From: Gigaspora margarita
Taxonomy: Eukaryota > Glomeromycota > Glomeromycetes > Diversisporales > Gigasporaceae
Assembly (NCBI GenBank): GCA_009809945.1
Contig: WTPW01000685.1
Location: forward strand, 30,080 to 94,079
DNA length: 64,000 nucleotides
Direction: 5' to 3'
Below, piece by piece: positions 22,182-33,312 of this stretch. The position numbers and the translations under genes were made by a program. Numbering within the stretch: position 1 is the stretch's first letter; each line of letters begins with the position of its first letter. The notes under the pieces were generated by a model that saw only the letters and a list, made by a program, of their open reading frames with translations, was not told where the DNA came from and did no database searches.

Positions 22182-22558
22182 AACATGGTTAGCTATAAGA
22201 ATGGCAAAGTATATTAAGGTTAGCAAGTTCTATAAGATAGCCCAAATAAGATAACATTGATTAGGAAATTGTGCTAGGATTATTCTTTTTTTAAAAATAT
22301 GTTCTAAAAATTTATCTAGTTTAAAATTTTCCTATTAGTTCTATTTTAATTACCGTATTTAAAATTTTATTAATTATATATTAAAGAAGTTCTTAAAAAC
22401 TAATTTAATTTACGAATTTTAAAGATCAATGGATATAAAAAAGGTCATATAAAAAATATTCTTTGATAACTTCCTTAATAAAAGCAATAATTAAATTGAA
22501 TGAAATAAATTTGAAACTCCCCAAAAATTAAATAAGACTAAAGTTTAATAACTGCACT

Positions 22559-24399
22559 TTAATTCTTTTTTTGAATTTGGAATATTTCATATTCTGAAAC
22601 TGAAAACGGATCTTCTGTATTTCTAATTGCTATTTCATATGCATATTGACTACATATACATCCATTTTTATCAAAACTATTATACATACGAAGATCACCT
22701 TTACCATAAAATGCACCAAATGATGGACCAAGAGTATAATAATTATCAATTGCATAATTAGAATTTTTTACACGACTTAAAATAGAGGAAAGAATAGTGC
22801 CATTTTTCAAAGAAAAAATAAAGCTATCATTGCAATATTTCCAGCGAATTGATTTAACCCATTTTGTAGGATTATAACCACCAAGAATTTCATCAGTATC
22901 TTTAACCTTCATTACCACAATAGTATTTTCTTGCTTGTCACATAATTTCCAAAATGTAGCGGCAGTAAAATCATCTCTAGTTCCGCGAACAAGTAATTTA
23001 AATTTATATGGATTATTTTCAATTGAATATGGATTAGCTTTTTTATCAATCCATGATGCAATTTCGGCTGCATGTTTTTCATTAATAACTGTTGAAAATT
23101 TTTCCATCGTACGCGTTGGTAATATGGTCGTCAAAGTTATTCGAGGCGTAAGAATTATTGATGATATTTCTCGATTTGGATTGGCAACTCTTTTCATAAT
23201 GTCTTTCCAAAGATTTCTTTCTAGGATTGTTTGATATGGCTCTATATTATCATCAATATCATCTCCAGGTATTTGAAAGTAACGAATAAGAGGTAAACAA
23301 TTTTGTAATGTAGTTTTTAAAGCTTGAAAATTTTCAGGAGTCCAATTTTCTGGTCCACTTGATGATAAGTCTGGATTTTGTGCAATTCCCCATTTAATTA
23401 CATAATTCCAAACTTTTAATTCTTTCATTTGTAAATCATCTCGTTTAATAAGGGATACTAATGCATTTTCTTGAAGTGATGTAAAATCTTCAGAGTCAAA
23501 AATCTTAGTTGGATACTTTACCAAAAAATCATTACACCATTTTTGCAAATTTTGAAATTGATTATTTTGAAAGCTTTTTTGATAAATTTGTGTAAAATGT
23601 AAGCGAAGCCAGTAGGATTTTTCTTCAATCAAGTGCTTCTCAAGGAATGTAGTCAATTCTTCAAGAAGAAACTCATTAGCCACAATCAAAAGATCAAAAA
23701 TTAATGATGCATCTTGATTTTCTAGTAAAATTAACCCTCCGTAAATATATCTGCATTAAATTTTGCAAGTCAATTCTTGTGCATATAATAAAAACAACTC
23801 TAGTATCGCCCATAAAAAAAATAACGCTGACGTCGCTTAATAAAATAATTAGTCTAAATCATAATAACGAGCGATAAAAATGTCTAAAAAAAATTAGTTG
23901 TAGCAAATATCATACTGAACAAAGTTACGAAATACTTTCTAAGTAAGAGATTATTAAAAAATTTTCGTAGTCTTGTTCAGTATGGCATTTGCTACAACAA
24001 AATTTTTGTCATTTCTCTTATTATTCGTTCTTATTAAATGATAATAAGCGATGTCAATTATTTTATCAAGTGACATCAGCGGCAATTTTTTATGCCGATG
24101 ATAGGTCTGTCATATAAAAATGTTTTGGTAAATGTGTTATATAACTCACTTAATAATGACTTCAAATTGTTCAGTTGAAATATGGGTTAAATTAATTGTT
24201 TTAATGTTATTATCATCCTTGCAGGTTTTTGTAATTCGTTACGAAAATACAAAGATCTATATCTTAAAATATTTGAATGTGCTTGAAATATTCTTGTATT
24301 TGATGACTCTCCTATTTTAATAATTACATTGAAATCTTCTATATCATCAAGAAGCTCAAGATAATTATTTGAAAGTTTCTCAAAGAATTTCTTCGCCAT
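22559..24399 (-). pseudogene. BTB-BACK-TLDc gene copy 1, frameshifted
   Basis: Exon 1 24399-24150 starts MAKKFFEKLSNNYLEL and holds the BTB N-terminal part (VIIKIGES..F.AHSNIL). It is 250 nt against 251 in intact copies: one base is missing near 24225, after NEL, so the protein would end early. The intron is 24149-23751 (GTGAGT..TGCAG, 399 bp) and carries a MITE. Exon 2 23750-22559 is fully open (396 codons): BTB end (YIYGGLILLE), BACK-like helices (WLRLHF, WCNDFL, VWNYVIKWGI) and a TLDc domain (HAAEIASWID, KFKLLVRGTRD, FWKLCD, SFIFSLKNG, CSQYAYEIAIRN). By family these would be cullin-3 adaptor-like or stress-related proteins; the target is unknown. Confidence 0.85.
23800..24105. mobile_element. 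intronic MITE in copy 1
   Basis: About 306 bp with inverted ends (ATCGCCCATAAAAAAA / GATAAAATAATT blocks) and a second, inner palindrome (TTGTAGCAAAT and ATTTGCTACAA). The 77- and 78-bp introns of the 40-kb and 50-kb copies lack it. Exact target duplication not clear. Confidence 0.6.
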
Positions 24400-27003
24400 T
24401 TCAGGCAAATATCTATGTACTTGCTCGAAATTGATTTTATAAATAGGAAATGGTTGCACAAATAGTTACATGACACAGCAGGCTCATGCAGCTAAACATC
24501 ACATGATACGCAAGATTCAGATAAATCCGAATAGAAAATGAATAAACATAATAGATGATGCGCACGAACGAGCTTAACTAAATTTTTGAAATATTTCGGA
24601 TGTAGGCCATTAATCAGTCGTTACCAGCCACCTAGTCAATATTTTAGCAGGAAAGCATGTTGCTTAAATTACTATTGCCAAATCAAATTCGATTGTTTAC
24701 GCATTAAAGTATCTGATAATAATATCAATTTTGTTCGCAGCATAAATTTATAAATCTTTTAATAAGAATATTTTAATAGCAGTGCTATTGTGCACATGTT
24801 ATTTGCTAATTTTCATATGCATAATATAAAATGCAAATGATTATAGTTGTTGATTTAAGATGAAGGGCATTGTTATTGTTATTCGTACCATTTGTTATAT
24901 AATTCGTAATTAATATTATTACAATAAAAAAGATTAATTTTACATTTTATTATAATATTATTAATATAAAGGTACTGAAGATTATATATTGTTTGCACTG
25001 CAGCTATATCATAAGACAATTAATTAAATAATTTTGTTACAAGGGCGGGGTACTAATAGTTATACGGAGGCACAGTGGCAATTTTCTATTTTATATGGTA
25101 AATAAATTAATATAAATAATTTATGAAATAAATTCAAGTGACATTAATATATAGTTATGGTATTTAAATTTGTTAATTAATAAAAAATTTATGCTTATTA
25201 AATAATGAATAAAATAAAATTAATGCTTATTAAATAATGAATAAAATAAAATTAAATGAGAGATTAAATCTTTTTTATAAATTTTATTTTAGATTCTTAA
25301 ATAAAAATAACTCAACAAAAGCATGAACAAATTTATTATAAATTCCCATTTTTGTGGGTGTGTTATGTTTTTTTTAATAGCACTAAAGAACTTATTCGGT
25401 TTTTATCCTGACGATTTTTAAAAACTAGAAGTTGTTGAATCATTTTAAATTTATTAAATTCCAATTAATTGAACAAAAAATTCTATTCTCAAGTTTTACA
25501 AGGTAGTAGATTAAATATATGTAAATTAACACGAAATATGAAGATAAATACTTAAGAATACTTTAATACGCTAAAAAAGATAACAAATTTTTTGTAGTGG
25601 CAAATATTAGAAATCTTATAATGGCTGAGTAAATTTTAACAACTTATATTTAAAACAAATAATATATAGATTACATTCACAAGACAATATATATTCTTAG
25701 AAATTTTAATAGTAACATTATTTTCAAACTTAACACACTTGTAGAATCGTCTCATTTTGCAGAATTTTGTTTATCTAAAGAAAAGTATAAACACAAAGTA
25801 GAGGGTATAATGTATGGAGTGTTGCCTTACGCAGCCCCAAAAGTATTAAAAAGTGAAACATATAAATCAGCAATCGATATTTATGGTTTGATATTGTTGC
25901 AGAAATAACAATCAGACAAAGGCATTACCATTTTATTATAATTAACTTTAAGCAACTAAGGTCAAAATTTTAAACAAGAAGCGACCCGATCATTTTATTA
26001 AATGAACCAGATCAAAAAAACGATAAAACCAATAATATTTGTCGATATAAAAGAATTACGATCACGGTTATTAATGTCTGTAGCAAAAAAAATATCTGTA
26101 GCAAATAATTTGCAACAAATAAAAATGGTCTAATAATAAAGTCGATACATTCTTTTTAATTTCATATGCATACAATCATGGTTGACACGGACCGGTCAAT
26201 AGTGAATTTTGACATGACCAGTTTGACAAACTTGATTATTCTGGTCCAAGGGTTTGACTAGTTAAATTGATTAGGTGATAAAACACAGTTGGAGCTCCCA
26301 AAACCGATCCTGTCAAAACTGATAATCTGTCTAATATGATAAAAAAATTAATCTAAAAAGTCTGTTTTTGCTACATAAATCTAATAATTTAATAATGATT
26401 TCAAATCCAATAACCTTCCAATACCGATACAACATCTGTACACCATGCATATTGGTTTGCGGAAATAATATAATAGTTTTTTTAGATTGCATAAGTAGAA
26501 ACAAAACGAAATAACTAATTAAACGGATTGCATAAGTAGAAACAAAACAAAATAACTAATTAAATGAGTTTAAACGGATTTAAAATAAATGGGTTTAAAC
26601 AGATTTTAAAGATAACTAAATAAAAAAAAAAAAAGATAAAGTAAGTTTGATTATAGCATTAGCATTATTAAAGATAGCAAGCTCTATAAGATAGCACAAA
26701 TAAGATATCATTGATTAGGAAATTACGCTAGGATCATTCTTTTTTTAAAAATATGCTATAAAAATTTATCTAGTTTAAAATTTTCCTATAAGCCCTATTT
26801 TAATTTCTGTATCTAAAATTTTATTAATTATATAAAGAAGCGCTTAAAACCTAAATTTTAAAGATCAATGGATATAAAAAAGATCATATAAATAAGGTTC
26901 TTTGATAGCTTCCTTAAAAAAAAAGCAATAATGAATTTGAATGAAATAAATTTGAAACTTCCAAAATTAAATAAGACTAAAGTTTAATAATTGCACTTTA
27001 ATT
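24400..27003. repeat. 5'-flank of copy 1 and 3'-flank of copy 2
   Basis: Upstream duplicated block to about 25050 (landmark GCGCACGAACGAGCTTAACT at about 24561), then the unit-2 counterpart of 20390-22558. No gene seen. A 37-bp AATGAATAAAATAAAATTAA-type direct repeat lies at about 25200-25260. Confidence 0.6.
26286..26450. mobile_element. pogo/Tigger-like MITE, right end decayed
   Basis: Left end CAGTTGGAGCTCCCAAAACC. The right inverted repeat seen in units 3-5 is missing here. Confidence 0.5.
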
Positions 27004-28838
27004 TTATTTTTGGATTTGGAATATTTCATATTCTGATACTGAAAACGGATCTTTTGTATTTCTAATTGCTATTTCATATGCAAATTGCCAACATTCACAT
27101 CCATTTTGATCAAAATTATTATACATACGAAGATCACCTCCAAAAAATGTACCAAAACATGGACCGTCACTAGAATTATTATGAATTGCATATTTAGTAT
27201 TTTTTATACGACTTAAAATAGAAGTTTGAACAGCACCATTTTTCAAAGAAAAAATAAAGCTATCATTGCAATTTGTCCAACTGTGATTTGATTTAACCCA
27301 CTTTTTAGGATTATAACCACCAAGAATTTCATCAGTATCTTTAACCTTCATTACCACAATAGTATTTTCTTGCTTGTCACATAATTTCCAAAATATATCG
27401 GGAGTAAAACCATCTCTAGTTCCACGAAGAAGTAATTTAAATTTATATGGATTATCTTCTATTGAATATGGTTTAGCTGTTTTATCAATCCACGATGCAA
27501 TTTCGGCTGCATATTTTTTATTAATAACTGTTGAAAATGGTTCCCGTGTTGGTAATGTCAGTGTCAAAGTTATTCGAGGTGGAAGAATTATTGATGATAT
27601 TTCTCGATTTGGATTGGTAATTCCTTTCATTATGTCTTTCCAAAGATCTCTTTCTAGGATTGTTTGATATGGTTCTATATTATTAACAATGTCATCTCCA
27701 GGTATTTGAAAATAACGGATATGAGGTAAACAATTTTGTAATGTAGTTTTTAAAGCTAGAAAGTTTTCATTAGTCCAATTTTCTGGTCCACTTGATGATA
27801 AGTCTGGATTTTGTGCAATTCCCCATTTAATTACATAACTCCAAACTTTTACTTCTTCCATTTGTAAATCATCTCGTTTAATAAGGGATACTAATGCATT
27901 TTCTTGAAGTGATGTAAAATCTTCAGAGTCAAAAATCTTAGTTGGATATTTTACCAAAAAATCATTACACCATTTTTGCAAATTTTGAAATTGATTATTT
28001 TGAAAGCTTTTTTGATAAATTTGTTTAAAATGTAAACGAAGCCAGTGAGTTTTTTCTTCAATCAAGTGATTCTCAAGGAATGTAGTCAATTCTTCAAGAA
28101 GAAACTCATTTGCCGCAATCAAAAGATCAAAAATCAATGATGCATTTTGATTTTCTAGTAAAATTACTCCTCCGTAAATATATCTGCATTAAATTATTAA
28201 ATTTTGCAAAATTAGTTCTTTTGCATATAATAAAAACAACCCCTAGCAACGTCAATAAAAAAATGTCTCTGACGTCACTTGATAAAACAATTGAGTCATA
28301 ATCATAATAACCAGTTAGAAAAAATGTCTAAAAATATTATAACATACTGATCAAAGTTACGAAAATCTTTCTACGATAAGAGATTACTAAAAAAACTTTT
28401 CGTTATTTTTTCAGTATGGCATTTGCTACAACAAAATTTTTGACATTTTATTTATTGTTAATTCTTAATAAATAATGATAAGTAATGTCAATTATTTTAT
28501 CAAGTGACATCAGCGGCATTTTTTTTATGGGCGATGCTAGGTCTGTTATATAAATAAATGTTATGATAAATGTGTTATATAACTCACTTAATAATGACTT
28601 CAAATTGTTCAGTAGAAATATGGTTTAAATTAATTGTTTGAATGTTATTATCATCCTTGCTGGTTTTTGCTAATTTATTATTAAAATACAAAGATCTATG
28701 TCTTAAAATATTTGAATGAGCTTGAAATATCCTTGCATTTGATGACTCTCCTATTTTAATAATTACATTGAAATCTTCCTTATCATCAAGAAGTTCAAGA
28801 TAATTATTTGAAAGTTTTTCAAAGAATTTCGTCGCCAT
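27004..28838 (-). CDS. BTB-BACK-TLDc protein, copy 2, intact
   Basis: Exon 1 28838-28588 (251 nt, phase 2), intron 28587-28184 (GTGAGT..TGCAG, 404 bp with a MITE), exon 2 28183-27004; predicted 476 aa. The BTB domain spans the splice (about residues 1-110: FNVIIKIGES, F.AHSNILRHRSLYF, STEQFEVIIK, YIYGGVILLE). BACK-like helices follow at about 110-270 (WLRLHFKQIYQKSF, WSYVIKWGIAQNP, IRYFQIPGDDI). A TLDc domain covers about 300-476 (AAEIASWIDK, KLLLRGTRDGF, FWKLCDKQ, DEILGGYNP, CWQFAYEIAIRN). The start follows a purine-poor leader. BTB proteins typically dimerise and recruit cullin-3; TLDc domains are linked to oxidative stress. Substrate unknown. Confidence 0.9.
28242..28541. mobile_element. 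intronic MITE in copy 2
   Basis: Same element at the same intron position as 23800-24105; ends CCTAGCAACG and complement CCTAGCATCG. It was therefore already present when copies 1 and 2 separated. Confidence 0.6.
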
Positions 28839-29341
28839 TTCGGTCAAATAAAATATAGTATGTACAAACGTACTTATGTGCATACGATTTTATAAATAGG
28901 AAATGGTTACACGAATAGTTACATGACACAGCAGCGATGCAGCTAAATATCACATGATTCGCAGGATTCCGAAAAGAAAATGAATACACACCCAGCAAAC
29001 CACACCAGGGGTCTAGACACTTTTGCAGTAACGTGACGTGGCGCATGAAAATTAACCAATCGGAGAACGTAAATTTTGATCTTTCCGGATCAGTCCGACA
29101 TCAAAACAAAACACGTGTACAAGAAGAAAAAAAGAGAAAAGAGCGAAAATACTCGAAAACTGGTGTTTAAATCGGCCTTAAAAACCAGATAAAAATGTCC
29201 GGAACGCGATTTTACATATAAATAGTGGCCTTCTAAGTATATATATATAAACCCTAACCCTAACCTTAACATAAAGCCAAAAAGTTAATCCGAATGACGC
29301 CACACCACGTGATGGTCACGTTACTGCAAAAGTGTCTAGAC

Positions 29342-32300
29342 TAGGGATCCGAATTTTCTGCTGCGACAGACCCCAAATTCTGCCTGCTTTGTGAATCGAT
29401 TTATGCGAATTATGCGATAAATTTGATAGAATTATGCTGTAAATTATGCGAATTTGGTAGAAATATGCGATTACACAGGTGGGTTATATTGTGAAAATTG
29501 TAACCTTATAATGCATATTTTATGTAATTTTATTACTAAAGCACTAGCATTAATAAAGACCTCTATTGCTACATATTCGATCTTAGAAACTATACCGATA
29601 CATCATATGTTCGAAATTGCATAAAAATAAGTTAACAAAACTTGCCACAAACTTTTATAAGATTACAGTAAGTTTTTATGCCTAAGCACAAGTAGAAATA
29701 TGCGAACACAAAATACAAGATAATAAACATCTAATTTATTAATACTATTTCAACAAATGCTAATCCGTTTCAAAAAAATAATAGATATACAATAAAATAA
29801 AAAATTATATCAATATATATAATTTTTTTTAAAAAAAAAAACTAATTCGCTAAAATGTTATTAAACAAATATGTGAATGTACTTAGATTATAAAAGCAAA
29901 ATATAGCTAGAAATAATAATTTATAGGTAATAACGGTTTATACTCACAGAATATCATTGTATTTATTTTCCGTTTTTGAACTATTCTTCCGTATTGTTAT
30001 TGAAGTACATAAAATTTAATGCTGCAATGGATGCTTCAGAAAGTAAATGCCGCTTATCATCAAGAATGTTCTTATATGTGGAAAAGCTTCGTTCTACATC
30101 TACGCCTGATACAGGGAGCCAAATATAATCTAATGCGAGGTTCGATAAATTGGGCAAGCTTCGGGTTTTTTCTTTCCAATAAATATCTAAATCAAAATTT
30201 TCTGTATTAGAAAAATCTTCATTTAATCCGCAGTAAATCCCCCACTCTTGAATAATTTGATTATTTGGTAATTTAAATTCAGGAATTTCTGAATATAAAG
30301 AAATATTATGACGACTTTGTTGAATATGAATAAACCGTGGATCAAAGCATTGAATTGCTTTAAATAAAGATAATGCAGGATGTTGATCGATATGTTTTTT
30401 GAATTTATTAAATGCCAATTGATATGCCTCACGGAACATTGTAATATATGATTCCATCTCAAAATTATTATCTTCAAATTTAGATTTCATTTCTTGACTA
30501 ATAGGAGGTTCGAGAATGCCTGATTGTAATGAAGCTTCAAGATGTGATAGCCTTTGTGTTACAAATGGCGCAACAGGTGTTTTTCTAATTTCAAAAAATT
30601 CAAGGTCCTCTACAAGACTAAAATAAAATGCGGTTAGATTAATTTTTTATAAATAAAGCAGTAATACTAACCATTTAGCATTAAATGATATAAATATAGC
30701 TAAAACTTCAAAAATAAACATATTCGTATGGTTGTTAAAAACAGTCATTAATCTTGAATTGCTTGACTTTCATTATTAATTTGCTCCTCCTTAATAAAAA
30801 ATAGACGTAATTGGTTAAGGTTTTGATTAATCCAGAAAATAAATTTAAACCAACTATTCCATCGTGTTTTAACGGGTAAGGGAGGTAAAGTAATTTGATT
30901 ATTATTATCTAATAAATCTGGATTTGATTTTAAAAAACCAATCCAACGCCTTTTACGAGCTGGGCATTGAACAAATGATGTTTTGATATTTTTAGCAATA
31001 TTAACTAAAAAATGAAAATTTTTATATTGAACCCATGTCTCTCCAACCAAATTTAAAATATGGGCTAAACAACGATTATGCCTTAATTGTGGAATTAATG
31101 GTGATATAATTTGAAAAGCTTTTATCATATATGCAGCATTATCGGTAATAAAAAAACAAGATTTTCAAATAAAATATTATAAAATTGTAATGTTTTTATA
31201 ACTAATTGGGCAATTGATGTACTATCCACAGTATTAATAAACTCAGTTTTAACAAGTTTGGTTTGGTTATTAAAACAAAATAATATATTAGTAACTGCCC
31301 TGCTGCATGTATCTGTAGTTTCATCTACGATAACAGAAATTCGTTTATTTCTTAAAATATCGTGTAATTTTAAAACCTCCATTTCAAATACGTTTGGTAA
31401 ATATTTAGCACGAAGTTGATCTGAACATGCAATAGCGCCACCTAAATAAAATTAAATTAATTTTAATATATAAATAAGTATGTATTAAATATAAATAATT
31501 TACCGTTTCTGCAATACTCTAAAAAAAAATCTATAAGCTTATCAACTTTATGCAAAGGAATATCAGCTTTAGTAAATGCATTAACTAAAGCAATATTAAT
31601 AAGTTCTCGTTCATTTGAATTTATCACAGCTGTATCAAGAGTTGTTTGGCGGGTTAATTTTAATTTTTCAGCTTTATTAACATTAGTTTTATGTTTTTCA
31701 GATTTTAAATGCGTGTCCAATGTCGATTTTTTTGTGTGATCCACGACATGTTGACAGAACGTACAAAATAGTTTCTGGCCATCTACATAAAAATTTTTTT
31801 TGTATTCCGCATTTTCAACTCTACGCTCATTAGGAGAAACCATGATTAAAATTTGCAAAAAAAAAAGAATAAAAAGACATTCTTTTATAATATTATTATG
31901 AATAAGAAATTTGATCTTTATTATATTAGTTCATACGGTTTTACTTAACATTAAATTTATATTACATAATTTTTGTTTTATTCTATTTTATTCTATTTTT
32001 TTTATTGCGAAACTAAAGCATCTAACTCTAATCTCAGATTTCATAATTTACCTTTTTTATCTACTTTACAACATGATTAACAAAAAAATTCACGAGCTTT
32101 TACCTGACAATGTATTATATAAATTTTTTTTTCTCTTCGATTATTCATTTCTCGTAATAAGATATCTAGATTTTTACATATTTATTCTTTCAGCTAGATT
32201 TATGAAAAGATAGCAATGCAGGAATATGCTAGAAATGATCCTGTTAGATTGCGCAGACCAAAATACCAACCAAAACCAGTATTAATTTGTCAACCGGGCA

Positions 32301-33036
32301 CTGATCTCACATGAAAAAGCACATGCATTCAGATAAGCAGTTACGATTTAATTAGCTTTTCATTCTAGAACTAATTAGATAATTACTAATTAAAAGCTCT
32401 ATTTGTTAAATATAAGAATAGCTAATACGGGCAAGAATACGTAGCACTGCACCAAATACAAATGAAATTCACGCACAAACTCTTTAATTCGTGCTGAATC
32501 CTATAATTTTTAAAGCTTCATATCAGGTTTATGCAACCTGGCTTGATGCCATACAGCATGAATTCAGCTGATGATGGTAATATGCAATGCGATGATAATC
32601 GTTATTTCTGGGAACATGTCCCGTCTCAGTTTATCAATTAGTTTATCAATTAATTGCACTGATATACGCTGTTCATTCTCAATAAAAAATCAGATGAAGT
32701 TTAATACCTGACACTATTAGCCAGATGCATGCAATTAACAATGTATTTTATGTGAACGATGCTTTTTGAGTTAATTATACGTACATACAATCTTAAACTT
32801 GATGCAAGTTTCATTCTAACCTGATTATAACAAGTTTAATTAGCTCATAATTCAGGTTTTACACTTGCCCCTTCTTCTGTTATATTAGTATTAAAACCAT
32901 ACTATTTTATGCGCAGATTATGCTCTATTAATTATGTAAAAATAGTACTAATATGCGAATATGCTTTCGCATATGCTATTGCGATAAAATTAAATTTATG
33001 CGCATATTATGCTATCGCAGATCCGCGGTATCCCTA
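29342..33036 (-). mobile_element. 3.7-kb hAT transposon
   Basis: Ends TAGGGATCCG and complement TAGGGATACCG, with a perfect 8-bp duplication GTCTAGAC (29334-29341, 33037-33044), the hAT target length. Both subterminal zones are crowded with TATGCGAA/TTCGCATA-type motifs, probable transposase binding sites. It contains a broken transposase gene on the minus strand; 31860-32950 is AT-rich with no gene I recognise. Confidence 0.9.
29981..31843 (-). pseudogene. hAT transposase, intron-containing, two frameshifts
   Basis: Starts at 31843 (MVSPNERRVENAEYK). A BED-like zinc finger follows (CTFCQHVV..LKSEKH), then an intron from about 31502 to 31441 (GTAAAT..TTTAG). VIVDETTDTCSRAV holds the first catalytic Asp. 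A one-base shift in a T-run near 31160 precedes FITDNAAYM, the second acidic motif; CLAHILNLVG and RWIGFLKSNP follow. Another one-base shift lies near 30750 and an intron at about 30695-30620 (GTTAGT..CTAAC..TTTTAG). The C-terminal exon ends at 29981 and carries the hAT dimerisation domain (LALDYIWLPVSGVDVERSFS). Two single-base changes make this copy probably inactive. Confidence 0.88.
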
Positions 33037-33050
33037 GTCTAGACTCCTGG

Positions 33051-33312
33051 AGGGGCCCACACAGATGAAAAAATTCTGTGCCAGGTTTTGTCGATCATGT
33101 GGCGCATTATATTAGGGTTAGGGTTAGGGTCATGTGTTAGAGAGTCTATATAGTAAAACTGCCCAACGAAAACTTTTTGTTAGTGCACTAAAGAAGGTTT
33201 CTTTTGTTTTGAAATTTCCTAATCGTGTTACGTTACACCTGATCTTTAAAATCTGATTTGTGGATCAGGAGATCTGCGCCACATGATCGACAAAACCTGG
33301 CACAGAATTTTT
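33051..33312. mobile_element. long-palindrome MITE with TTAGGG tract
   Basis: ATTCTGTGCCAGGTTTTGTC (from 33074) continues as CGATCATGTGGCGCA and is repeated inverted at about 33274-33309. (TTAGGG)3 occurs at 33112-33130. Adjacent to, and perhaps invaded by, the MITE at 29005-33050. Confidence 0.65.

Larger units (their letters stand above)
20390..22558. repeat. duplication unit 1, 3'-flanking non-coding part
   Basis: This sequence recurs with 10-20 percent divergence by eye at about 25060-27000, 33640-35610, 39054-39793, 45940-49580 and 57830-63240, always on the 3' side of a BTB-TLDc copy. Recognisable blocks are GCAGCCCCAAAA-like at about 21210, the MITE at 21719-21892 and the block before the gene end. 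No protein-coding gene is evident in it. Confidence 0.75.
29005..33050. mobile_element. MITE with telomere-like tract, split by a hAT element
   Basis: Inverted ends CCAGGGGTCTAGACACTTTT (29005) and, on the complement, CCAGGAGTCTAGACAC (33050), continuing with TTGCAGTAACGTGAC. Without the inserted hAT element it is about 343 bp. CCCTAACCCTAACC lies at 29252-29265. The surrounding insertion (about 28991-33325) interrupts sequence that is continuous in unit 1 (AATGAATAAACATAATAGAT at about 24538). Confidence 0.7.

Noticed and set aside
22935-23234. Plus-strand ORFs across the TLDc genes (also at 27374 and 40170)
   Set aside because: They run antisense to the well-supported TLDc exon; their conservation follows from the gene on the other strand.
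29250-29270. Chromosome end or telomere
   Set aside because: Only two to three CCCTAA units, with normal sequence on both sides and inside a MITE.
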